Below are positions 8,803 to 15,978 of a DNA stretch of 64,000 bases, one piece after another. This DNA is from Eudoraea chungangensis (GTDB lineage Bacteria > Bacteroidota > Bacteroidia > Flavobacteriales > Flavobacteriaceae). Location: the NCBI RefSeq assembly GCF_029360665.1, contig NZ_JARDUB010000001.1:434001-498000 (forward strand). Reading direction: 5' to 3'. Below the pieces are notes generated by a model that saw only the letters and a program-made list of their open reading frames with translations, had not been told where the DNA came from and searched no databases. Within the stretch, counting starts at the first letter, position 1. Every line of letters begins with the position of its first letter. The translations under genes were made by a program, and so were the position numbers.

Positions 8803-9219
8803 ATGCGTTTTATAATACCCTTATTAGCATTTTTACTAATATCTACCCTAAGTTGTAAAGATGAGGTTAAAAAAAATGAGGTGAATCTTCAAATGAAAGA
8901 AGTCATGGCAATCCATGATGAGGTGATGCCAAAAATGTCTGAATTATCAACTTTGGTTGCTACCTTAAAAAGAAAAGCAGACTCAACCGCCAATGGAAAA
9001 GAATACAAAGACGCAATGGAAGACCTGCAGGATGCGCACAAAGAAATGATGGACTGGATGAAAGAGTTTGGAGATCGCTTTAATTATGACGAAATTCTTA
9101 ATGGAGCATCCTTGAGCTCAGAAAAGAAAAAATGGTTGAAAGAGGAAAAAAAGAAAATTAAGAAGGTTAAAAAAGATATTCTAAAAAGCATTGAAAAGGC
9201 TAAAAAATTGCTTGAGTAA
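8803..9219 (+). CDS. Small helical lipoprotein of unknown function
   Basis: A 138-residue protein with a lipoprotein signal peptide (FLLISTLSC, Cys18 as the lipid-anchored residue). The mature part is nearly all charged amphipathic helix, ending in a Lys/Glu-rich coil (SEKKKWLKEEKKKIKKVKK). Related flavobacterial proteins are often labelled viral A-type inclusion protein, a name with no functional basis. It is convergent with the dehydratase gene, 2 bp apart. I cannot assign a function; an envelope-anchored coiled coil is the most that the sequence supports. Confidence 0.75.
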   Translation: MRFIIPLLAFLLISTLSCKDEVKKNEVNLQMKEVMAIHDEVMPKMSELSTLVATLKRKADSTANGKEYKDAMEDLQDAHKEMMDWMKEFGDRFNYDEILNGASLSSEKKKWLKEEKKKIKKVKKDILKSIEKAKKLLE

Positions 9220-9221
9220 TA

Positions 9222-10160
9222 TTAAAAAGGAAGTTTTTTTAAATCAACATTCCCTCCTGAAATTATAATTCCCACCTTCTTATTTTTAAAGAATTCTTTT
9301 TCTTTTATAACAGCTGCAAAAGCCACGGCACTGGAAGGCTCAACTACTATTTTTAGTCGCTCCCATACCAGATGCATCGCTTCAATGATTTCGTTTTCGG
9401 TAACCCTGATTATGTCCTTTACGAATTTTTGAATAATTGGAAATGTCTGATCCCCTAAAACAGTTTTTAAGCCATCCGCTATGGTATTGGAGGTTATGTT
9501 AGATTCGATTTTTCCACTATGAAAGGATCTATAAGCATCATCTACCTCAAAAGGTTCTCCTCCTATTAAATCACATGAATAGGCAAAATGATGAATAGCC
9601 ATAGCACTGCCGGCGATTAGTCCTCCCCCACCAATCGGTGCCACCATAACATTTAAATCCGGATGGTCTTCTAGCAATTCCATGGCAGCGGTACCTTGGC
9701 CAGTAATTACATTTAAGTCATTCGAGGGATGAATAAAAACTGCAGCCTTGTCCTCGACTATCTTTTTAGCAGTACTGATTCTCGCTTCCATAGTTGGTTC
9801 ACACAAAACAATGTTTCCTCCGTAATACGCAACGGCCTCTCGTTTTACTAAAGGAGCATTTGATGGCATCACTATATGGGCTTGCACCCCGTGGCTTTTG
9901 CCCGCCAGTGATAAGGCTTGTGCAAAATTACCTGATGAATGTGTAACTACTCCTTTCTTGCGCTCCGCATCAGAAAGCAACATAATGGCATTTGTTGCAC
10001 CCCTGATTTTATAAGCGCCCATCTTTTGAAAGTTTTCACATTTAAAATAAAGATCGGCACCAATTAATTCGTTTAATATTTTAGAACTAAGTATTGGGGT
10101 TCTATGAATAAAGGGCTTTATTCTATTATGGCACAGTAACAATTCTTTTTTTTGCTTCAA
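9222..10160 (-). CDS. PLP-dependent threonine/serine dehydratase-like enzyme (fold type II)
   Basis: A 312-residue enzyme of the serine/threonine dehydratase and serine racemase family. The Schiff-base lysine lies in KMGAYKIRGATNAI, the substrate loop is THSSGNFAQALSLAG, and the PLP-phosphate glycine loop is VAPIGGGGLIAGSA. It has no C-terminal ACT regulatory domain, so it resembles the catabolic TdcB/serine racemase type rather than biosynthetic IlvA. Likely reaction: deamination of L-threonine or L-serine to the 2-oxo acid, or serine racemisation. The gene lies 13 bp after gldD on the same strand and could be cotranscribed with the gld genes. Confidence 0.9.
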   Translation of the reverse strand: MKQKKELLLCHNRIKPFIHRTPILSSKILNELIGADLYFKCENFQKMGAYKIRGATNAIMLLSDAERKKGVVTHSSGNFAQALSLAGKSHGVQAHIVMPSNAPLVKREAVAYYGGNIVLCEPTMEARISTAKKIVEDKAAVFIHPSNDLNVITGQGTAAMELLEDHPDLNVMVAPIGGGGLIAGSAMAIHHFAYSCDLIGGEPFEVDDAYRSFHSGKIESNITSNTIADGLKTVLGDQTFPIIQKFVKDIIRVTENEIIEAMHLVWERLKIVVEPSSAVAFAAVIKEKEFFKNKKVGIIISGGNVDLKKLPF

Positions 10161-10173
10161 AGGTAGAATAATG

Positions 10174-10746
10174 TTATTTAGTTGCTTCTTCTTGGTTCCA
10201 GCGCAGGGTTTCCATAATAGTCCGGATATCTTTCTGTAGATACACTGCTGCTGGATAAATGGAATCGTAATTTGGTTTTACTTGGAAATAAACAGAACCC
10301 GTCACAAAGTGAGAAATACTATCCGTAAGATAGAACTGAGCCTGTGACGCAGCATCACCTTCAACCTCATAGTACATTCCATAAACCTTGTTCTCCTTAT
10401 TAATGAAAGGTTGCTCCGTTATATTATCAGCTTTTACGACATGTTCATAAGAGAGTTTTTGTGCATCACTGAGAAGTTCCGTCAAATTATCTCTCACTTC
10501 TTTATAGGTGATAAATATTGTTCCTTTTAACATTGGGTAGTCTAGGGTAAGACTAAGATTTTCAGCTTCAGTGGGTTTGGACAAGGCATTGTACCGAAAA
10601 CTATACATTTGGGAATTGTAATCATCCTGAACTGCTGAAGGATATTCTAATCTGAGCATGGCCTTTGGCTTTGGCAAAGATTCTTCAGCACATGAAATAA
10701 AAAGAATAAGGCCAAAGAGAAAAAATAGAGAATTACGAATTTTCAT
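10174..10746 (-). CDS. gldD: Gliding motility lipoprotein GldD
   Basis: A 190-residue lipoprotein (signal FFLFGLILFISC) of the gliding motility and type IX secretion set of Bacteroidota. Diagnostic stretches are PKPKAMLRLEYP after the lipid cysteine and the C-terminal YFQVKPNYDSIYPAAVYLQK, then DIRTIMETLRW. Its start overlaps the end of gldE by 14 bp, the classic gldE-gldD arrangement, so translation is probably coupled. In Flavobacterium johnsoniae gldD is needed for gliding; its biochemical role is not settled. Presence supports a gliding or T9SS-bearing organism. Confidence 0.95.
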   Translation of the reverse strand: MKIRNSLFFLFGLILFISCAEESLPKPKAMLRLEYPSAVQDDYNSQMYSFRYNALSKPTEAENLSLTLDYPMLKGTIFITYKEVRDNLTELLSDAQKLSYEHVVKADNITEQPFINKENKVYGMYYEVEGDAASQAQFYLTDSISHFVTGSVYFQVKPNYDSIYPAAVYLQKDIRTIMETLRWNQEEATK

Positions 10747-12064
10747 GTGGCAAAGTAACTTTTATTTGTTTTAATCTTTTTTTGTCTAGGCTTTCCACGA
10801 TAAACTGGTAGCCATTAAATGAGACTACCTCTCCTCTTTTCGGAAAGCTACCCGCAATTTCCAAGACAAAACCGGCTATAGTTTCGGATTCTCCTTTCTG
10901 TTGTTCAAAATCTTCCTCATCTTCAATTTTAGAAACCCTGTAGAATTCTTTAAGTGTAGTTTTTCCTTCGAAAACATAGGTATAATCGTCTAATTTTGAA
11001 AAAACGAGGTCCTCGTCATCAAACTCATCGCTTATATCACCAACAATTTCTTCTATCACATCTTCTAAGGTAACGATGCCCGAGGTACCGCCATACTCAT
11101 CTACCACAATGGCCAGATGGTTTTTCTTATCTTGAAATTCTAACAATAAATCATCTAACTTCTTATTCTCCGGCACAAAGTAAGGTTCTCTAATTAAACT
11201 AAGCCAATTGAAAACCTTCCTTTCTATATATGGAAGAAGATCTTTAACATAGAGTACTCCTAATACATTGTCCATGTTTTCTGAGAATACCGGTATTCTT
11301 GAATAGCCATTTTTTTTGATCTCAGCAAGAACTTCTCCAAACTTCATTTCTTCACTTAATGCAAAAATATCTATTCTCGGACGCATTACCTGTTTGGTGT
11401 CTGTATTTCCAAAGGACACAATACCTTTTAATATTTTTTGCTCTTCTTTGGTTGTATCCCCTTCAGAGGTCAACTCTAATGCCTGGGATAAATGATCCAC
11501 ACTTAAATTAGATCTTTGTTTTCCTAGTTTATTGTATAAAAAAATAGTGACAGAACGCATTGGTCCGCTCAAAGGCGTAAAAATAAAATCTAGGAATTTC
11601 AGAGGATAAGCCATTAAAAGAGAAAATTGTAATCTATTCCTGTTGGCATAAATTTTTGGCAAAATCTCTCCAAACATTAAGATAAGAAATGTGGCTAACA
11701 AGACCTCTATTAAGAAACGAAGGGATACAAAACCAAAAATTAAATAATTTATATTGGAAAAAATAACATCCCCGATAGAATTAAAAAGTAATACAATCCC
11801 AATATTTATAGCATTATTAGCAATTAATATAGTAGCCAATAATTTTTTGGGTCTATCCAGTAAGCTAACCACTAGCTTCCCTTTGGAAATTTTTGAATCT
11901 TCTAATTCGTTCAATTCAGTTGTTGAGAGACCAAAAAAGGCCACCTCCGCACCAGAAATTAAAGCAGAACCTAAAAGTAAGAATAATAACAGTATGACTT
12001 TAACTATAAAAATGGCGTCTGTGGCCATTAAGCTAATAGACAAACTAAGGGGGTCAGGGTCCAA
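10733..12064 (-). CDS. gldE: Gliding motility-associated CNNM/CBS-domain membrane protein GldE
   Basis: A 443-residue protein with an N-terminal DUF21/CNNM membrane domain (helices about residues 15-160), a central pair of CBS domains (about 205-330, with PRIDIFAL and IVVDEYGGTSGIVTLEDVIEEIVGD split across the two), and a C-terminal CorC_HlyC transporter-associated domain (about 345-435). The CNNM/CorB family is linked to Mg2+ transport. The order ssb-gldE-gldD identifies it as GldE, known in F. johnsoniae as a partner or suppressor of gldD. The 14-bp overlap with gldD suggests coupled translation. Confidence 0.93.
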   Translation of the reverse strand: MDPDPLSLSISLMATDAIFIVKVILLLFLLLGSALISGAEVAFFGLSTTELNELEDSKISKGKLVVSLLDRPKKLLATILIANNAINIGIVLLFNSIGDVIFSNINYLIFGFVSLRFLIEVLLATFLILMFGEILPKIYANRNRLQFSLLMAYPLKFLDFIFTPLSGPMRSVTIFLYNKLGKQRSNLSVDHLSQALELTSEGDTTKEEQKILKGIVSFGNTDTKQVMRPRIDIFALSEEMKFGEVLAEIKKNGYSRIPVFSENMDNVLGVLYVKDLLPYIERKVFNWLSLIREPYFVPENKKLDDLLLEFQDKKNHLAIVVDEYGGTSGIVTLEDVIEEIVGDISDEFDDEDLVFSKLDDYTYVFEGKTTLKEFYRVSKIEDEEDFEQQKGESETIAGFVLEIAGSFPKRGEVVSFNGYQFIVESLDKKRLKQIKVTLPHENS

Positions 12065-12087
12065 GGGTCAAACTTTACTTAATTAAA

Positions 12088-12558
12088 TCAAAATGGCAAA
12101 TCATCTTCCTGTTCCGAATTATCTGCTACCGTATTTTGAGTAGCTGCGGGTTTATCCGAATTGGCAACAGGATTTGTTGTTGGTTTAGACGGAGAGGCAG
12201 AACTAGACTGATTAGATTCATTTTTGGTAGAGAGAAATGTGAAATCCTGAACATGAACTTCTGTAGTATACTTCGTTATTCCATCTTCTCCCTGCCACTG
12301 TCTGTTTTTAAGCCTCCCTTCTACATATATCTTATCTCCTTTGCTCAAATATTTTTCACAAATTTCAGCCGCCTTATTTCTTAGGACGATATTGTGCCAA
12401 TCCGTATTGGTTACTTTCTCTCCGGTCTGTCTGTTTGTGTAACTTTCATTGGTAGCTAAGGGAAACCTGCCAATACAGTTTCCTCCTTCAAAATAATGAA
12501 GTTTTACCTCATCCCCTAAATGCCCTATTAGCATTACTTTATTTAATGTTCCGCTCAT
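12088..12558 (-). CDS. ssb: Single-stranded DNA-binding protein
   Basis: A 156-residue SSB with an N-terminal OB fold (about 1-110: NKVMLIGHLGDEVKLHY, TDWHNIVLRNKAAEICEKYL, GDKIYVEGRLKNRQW), a Ser/Pro/Asn-rich flexible linker, and the acidic tip DDLPF at the C terminus that docks repair and replication partners. It coats single-stranded DNA in replication and repair. It is 23 bp upstream of gldE and 15 bp downstream of mutY, so it is probably cotranscribed with both. Confidence 0.97.
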   Translation of the reverse strand: MSGTLNKVMLIGHLGDEVKLHYFEGGNCIGRFPLATNESYTNRQTGEKVTNTDWHNIVLRNKAAEICEKYLSKGDKIYVEGRLKNRQWQGEDGITKYTTEVHVQDFTFLSTKNESNQSSSASPSKPTTNPVANSDKPAATQNTVADNSEQEDDLPF

Positions 12559-12573
12559 AACTTCTTACTTAGG

Positions 12574-13620
12574 TCAAAAATACAAATTTTTAAACGTTTT
12601 TAGATAATCTCCGATTAAAACAGGTACTGGGTAAGTTTCTATTTCTTGCATAGAAATTCCATCCTTTAAGGGTTCGGATGAACGAACTACCCAAAACTTA
12701 GTGTTTAGGTTTTGATGGGATAATTTATGGATAATTGACTTATTCTTTTTTTCGTAAACTAACTCCGCTTCCTCCACTTTTAAAATATCCACTAATTTCT
12801 TACTTACTTCTGCACTTTCCAATTCTTTCTCAGACTCCAAAAGAGGAAATTCGTATAAATTTTGCCAAATATCTTTTTTGGTCCTTTTGTTTAAGAGAAT
12901 ATTTCTATTATCATCCATAACGACCAAATAGTTAAAATAACGCGTTCTGATTTTATTCTTTCTTATCTTTTTTGGGTAATCCAAAACTCTGTTGGTCTGG
13001 TAGGCCAAACAACTGTTTTGCAAAGGACAAGTACCACATTTGGGCTTTTTTGGCGCACAATGTAAGGCCCCGAACTCCATTATTCCTTGGTTGTAGTCTC
13101 TGACATCCGTTGTACTCATTAATTCCCTGGCCAAACCTTTATAAAGACCTAAGGCTTTAGAATCATTGATAGGCATATCAATCGCTCTAAATCGAGATAG
13201 CACCCTGTAGACATTGCCATCTACTACAGGTTCTGGCTTATTAAAGCTAATAGAAGCTATAGCACTTGCCGTATAATCTCCTATCCCTTTTAACTTAATA
13301 AGTCCCTCGTAATCTTCCGGAAACATCCCATCTAAATTATCTACAATGTATTGAGCTGTCCAGTGCAAGTTTCTCGCTCTAGAATAATAACCAAGTCCTT
13401 GCCATAACTTTAACACTTCCTGCTCCTCGGCGTTTGCCAAATCATATATAGAAGGAAAGCTTTCGACAAATTTTTCATAATAAGGAATTCCCTGTGCAAC
13501 CTTTGTCTGTTGTAACATGATTTCAGACAACCATATTCGGTATGGATCATTGGTATTACGCCATGGTAGAGGTCTCTTGTTTTCAGAATACCACTGAAGA
13601 ATTTTTTTTGAAAACAACAT
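12574..13620 (-). CDS. mutY: A/G-specific adenine glycosylase MutY
   Basis: Removes adenine mispaired with 8-oxoguanine. The 348-residue protein shows the HhH-GPD core: the catalytic Glu in WLSEIMLQQTKV, the helix-hairpin-helix LKGIGDYTASAIASI, and the catalytic Asp in VDGNVYRVLSR. A [4Fe-4S] cluster loop with C-x6-C-x2-C-x5-C follows (CAPKKPKCGTCPLQNSC), then a Nudix-like C-terminal domain (about 225-345) that reads the oxidised base. First gene of a minus-strand run mutY-ssb-gldE-gldD, divergent from the HU gene. Confidence 0.97.
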   Translation of the reverse strand: MLFSKKILQWYSENKRPLPWRNTNDPYRIWLSEIMLQQTKVAQGIPYYEKFVESFPSIYDLANAEEQEVLKLWQGLGYYSRARNLHWTAQYIVDNLDGMFPEDYEGLIKLKGIGDYTASAIASISFNKPEPVVDGNVYRVLSRFRAIDMPINDSKALGLYKGLARELMSTTDVRDYNQGIMEFGALHCAPKKPKCGTCPLQNSCLAYQTNRVLDYPKKIRKNKIRTRYFNYLVVMDDNRNILLNKRTKKDIWQNLYEFPLLESEKELESAEVSKKLVDILKVEEAELVYEKKNKSIIHKLSHQNLNTKFWVVRSSEPLKDGISMQEIETYPVPVLIGDYLKTFKNLYF

Positions 13621-13638
13621 CTAAAAAATACTAAGTGC

Positions 13639-13646
13639 CAAAAGTA
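13639..13646 (-). promoter_or_regulatory. Putative -7 element of mutY operon
   Basis: The minus strand reads TACTTTTG here, an exact TAnnTTTG, 18 bp before the mutY start. No TTG is found at the right distance upstream. Confidence 0.42.
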
Positions 13647-13700
13647 AGAGTTTATATACTTAAAATTAGCCCATTAAAGGGAAAGAATCAATTTAATTTA

Positions 13701-13708
13701 TATATTTG
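13701..13708 (+). promoter_or_regulatory. Putative -7 element of the HU gene
   Basis: TATATTTG is an exact TAnnTTTG and lies 37 bp before the HU start, giving a plausible leader of about 30 nt. A matching TTG element is not seen. It faces the mutY element 54 bp away. Confidence 0.52.
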
Positions 13709-13745
13709 CAAGCTTGAAAAACTTACAGAAAACTAAAATAGTAAA

Positions 13746-14036
13746 ATGACGAAAGCGGATATTGTTTCGAAAATCTCAGAAAAACTGGGAATAGAAAAAG
13801 GAGATGTACAAGCAACTGTTGAGACTTTTATGGAAGAAGTAAAAACCTCATTGGAAAATGGAGATAATGTTTATCTAAGAGGTTTTGGCAGTTTTATAAT
13901 TAAAACAAGAGCAGAAAAAACTGGTAGGAATATTTCCAAAAATACTACCATTAAAATTCCTGCCCATAACATTCCGGCATTTAAACCTGCGAAGGTTTTT
14001 GTTGAAGGAGTAAAGAGCAACGTTCAAGTAAAATAA
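13746..14036 (+). CDS. HU/IHF-family DNA-binding protein
   Basis: A 96-residue nucleoid protein. The N-terminal helices (MTKADIVSKISEKLGI) and the beta-arm region (GFGSFIIKTRAEKTGRNI, then IPAHNIPAFKPAK with the intercalating Pro in NIPAFKP) are the standard HU signature. It binds and bends DNA as a dimer. It begins a short plus-strand cluster with a basic ribosomal-type peptide and rng, an order I recognise from other flavobacteria. Confidence 0.95.
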   Translation: MTKADIVSKISEKLGIEKGDVQATVETFMEEVKTSLENGDNVYLRGFGSFIIKTRAEKTGRNISKNTTIKIPAHNIPAFKPAKVFVEGVKSNVQVK

Positions 14037-14061
14037 TAACATCAACAAAAAGTAGAATTTC

Positions 14062-14151
14062 ATGCCGAGTGGTAAAAAAAGAAAAAGACATAAGGTAGCT
14101 ACCCACAAAAGAAAGAAAAGAAGGAGAGCTAACCGCCATAAGAAAAAGTAG
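14062..14151 (+). CDS. Small basic AURKAIP1/COX24 (mS38-like) protein, 29 residues
   Basis: A 29-codon frame beginning MPSGKKRKRHKVATHKRKK and ending HKKK, almost all Lys, Arg and His. The KKRKRHK...HKRKKRRR pattern matches the AURKAIP1/COX24 C-terminal domain, which in mitochondria is ribosomal protein mS38 of the small subunit. Bacteroidota carry short free-standing versions. It lies 25 bp after HU and upstream of rng, and its stop codon is inside the stem of a terminator-like palindrome. A ribosome-associated role is inferred from the family, not shown here. Confidence 0.8.
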   Translation: MPSGKKRKRHKVATHKRKKRRRANRHKKK

Positions 14152-14168
14152 TTCTAGAACTACTTTTT
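14143..14168. terminator. Perfect 26-bp palindrome, probable terminator, overlapping the stop codon of the small basic gene
   Basis: AAAAAGTAGTTCT is followed directly by its complement AGAACTACTTTTT. The TAG stop at 14149-14151 is within the left arm, and the right arm ends in a T-run. Translation to the stop would mask the left arm, so the strength of termination could depend on ribosomes. Confidence 0.72.
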
Positions 14169-14191
14169 CATTTTAAACGTTCATTGACATA

Positions 14192-14274
14192 GAAATTCAT
14201 TATAAGAATTTCAACGGGTTTATACAACCTGTAAAGACTATTGTTTAATCAATCCATCTAAGGAATAGATGGAT
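14192..14274 (+). promoter_or_regulatory. Structured leader of rng: three consecutive hairpins
   Basis: Three inverted repeats follow one another upstream of the rng start: GAAATTC/GAATTTC (14192-14198 with 14206-14212), CGGGTT/AACCTG with one G-U pair (14215-14220 with 14226-14231), and ATCCATCTA/TAGATGGAT (14252-14260 with 14266-14274, nine pairs, loop AGGAA). The last ends 14 nt before the GTG. In E. coli, hairpins in the rne leader mediate feedback control by RNase E; a similar role here is inference. Confidence 0.5.
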
Positions 14275-14288
14275 ATAAATTCAATCAG

Positions 14289-15833
14289 GTGAATAAAGAA
14301 TTAATCGTAAGATCCAATTCTGATGCCGTTGATTTTGCCTTATTAAATGATGGAAAACTCATAGAACTTCACAAAGAGGAAGGAGACAACAATTTTAACG
14401 TCGGTGATATATTGTACGCCAAGGTTAGAAAACCTGTCACTGGCTTAAATGCTGCTTTTGTGAATGTAGGATATGAAAAAGATGCATTTCTGCATTATCA
14501 TGACCTTGGACCTCAACTATCAACCATGTTGAAGTTTATAAAACTTGTGAGTACTGGGAAACTAAGAGATTATTCCCTGAAAAATTTTCCATCAGAGAAA
14601 GACATTGATAAAAATGGCAGCATAAATAATGTTATCAAAGCAAATCAATCTCTTTTAGTGCAAATTGTTAAAGAGCCCATTTCTACTAAAGGTCCCCGAA
14701 TTAGTTCCGAATTATCATTGGCAGGTCGCTATTTGGTAATGGTTCCATTTTCAGAGAGAGTGTCTGTTTCCCAAAAAATTGGGAGTAACGAAGAAAAAGA
14801 CCGACTGAAAAGGTTAGTAAAAAGTATTAAACCCAAAGGGTTTGGGGTTATAATTAGGACAGTTGCAGAAGGCAAAAAAGTAGCGGAATTAGACAAAGAT
14901 CTTCAAAACTTGCTGAACAAATGGACAGCAATGTGTAAGAAATTGTATAAAGCGCAGGCCCCATCGAAAGTCTTGGTGGAGCTAAACAGAGCGTCATCCA
15001 TATTAAGAGATGTCTTTAACGACTCTTTTACAGGCATATTCGTAGACGACGAAACGCTTTATGAACAGATTAAAGACTATGTGCAAGAAATTGCACCCTC
15101 GAAAGAATCTATTGTTAAGTTGTATAACTCTAATGTCCCTATTTTTGAAAAATTTGGTATAGATAGGCAAATAAAAACGTCGTTTGGAAGAACGGCATCC
15201 ATGAGTAAAGGAGCCTATCTCGTTATTGAACACACCGAAGCATTACATGTAATAGATGTAAACAGTGGTAATCGTTCTAATAAAGCTAAAAATCAAGAAG
15301 ACACTGCACTCGAAGTTAACTTACTTGCCGCTTCAGAAATAGCACGGCAACTAAGGTTACGGGATATGGGAGGAATTATCGTAGTTGATTTTATCGATAT
15401 GGTAAAAGCAGATCACAGGAGAAAACTTTTTGATCATCTAAGAGATGAGATGAAAGACGATAGAGCCAAACACAAAATATTACCTCCGAGTAAGTTTGGA
15501 CTTATACAAATTACAAGACAGAGGGTTAGACCGGAAATGAATATTAAAACCACCGAAACTAACCCAAGTGGAAACGACAAAGAAGTTGAAGCTCCTATAG
15601 TTCTATTAGAGAAAATAAACGTAGATCTTGAGAGAATCCTGAAAAAGGCCTCAAAAGATAAAGGGATTGTTTTAAATACCCATCCATTTATCGCTGCGTA
15701 TTTAACTAAAGGATTTCCATCCCAACGTTCTAAATGGTTTATGGAGCATAAAAAGTGGATTAAGATTCAACCAAGAGATGCCTATCAATATCTCGAATAT
15801 CGTTTTAAAGATAAAGAGGGGAAAGCCCTTTAA
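14289..15833 (+). CDS. rng: Ribonuclease G/E family endoribonuclease
   Basis: A 514-residue enzyme starting at GTG. An S1 RNA-binding domain (about 37-130, with GLNAAFVNVGYEKDAFLHYHDL) contains an extra segment near residues 78-112. The RNase H-like catalytic core follows, with the metal-binding aspartates in VIDVNSGN (D323) and GGIIVVDFIDM (D367). The Zn-link CPxCxG motif of E. coli RNase E/G is absent: the stretch after RQRVRPEM (413-425) has no cysteine. It cleaves AU-rich single-stranded RNA and matures rRNA ends. Preceded by hairpins that could allow autoregulation and followed by a strong terminator. Confidence 0.96.
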   Translation: MNKELIVRSNSDAVDFALLNDGKLIELHKEEGDNNFNVGDILYAKVRKPVTGLNAAFVNVGYEKDAFLHYHDLGPQLSTMLKFIKLVSTGKLRDYSLKNFPSEKDIDKNGSINNVIKANQSLLVQIVKEPISTKGPRISSELSLAGRYLVMVPFSERVSVSQKIGSNEEKDRLKRLVKSIKPKGFGVIIRTVAEGKKVAELDKDLQNLLNKWTAMCKKLYKAQAPSKVLVELNRASSILRDVFNDSFTGIFVDDETLYEQIKDYVQEIAPSKESIVKLYNSNVPIFEKFGIDRQIKTSFGRTASMSKGAYLVIEHTEALHVIDVNSGNRSNKAKNQEDTALEVNLLAASEIARQLRLRDMGGIIVVDFIDMVKADHRRKLFDHLRDEMKDDRAKHKILPPSKFGLIQITRQRVRPEMNIKTTETNPSGNDKEVEAPIVLLEKINVDLERILKKASKDKGIVLNTHPFIAAYLTKGFPSQRSKWFMEHKKWIKIQPRDAYQYLEYRFKDKEGKAL

Positions 15834-15836
15834 GAC

Positions 15837-15872
15837 AAAAAGCGACTTCTATATAGAAGTCGCTTTTTTTTT
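15837..15872. terminator. Terminator after rng
   Basis: A perfect palindrome with arms AAAAAGCGACTTCTAT and ATAGAAGTCGCTTTTT is followed by more T. It starts 4 bp after the rng stop. Confidence 0.9.
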
Positions 15873-15978
15873 GCCCAATTTTTAGCATTAGGTTAAGACG
15901 GTATAGCAATGATACCGACTATAAAATTTCTTTTTTTAATATTTGTTATTTTAGCCTAGCTTTAAATTACCACTATTT

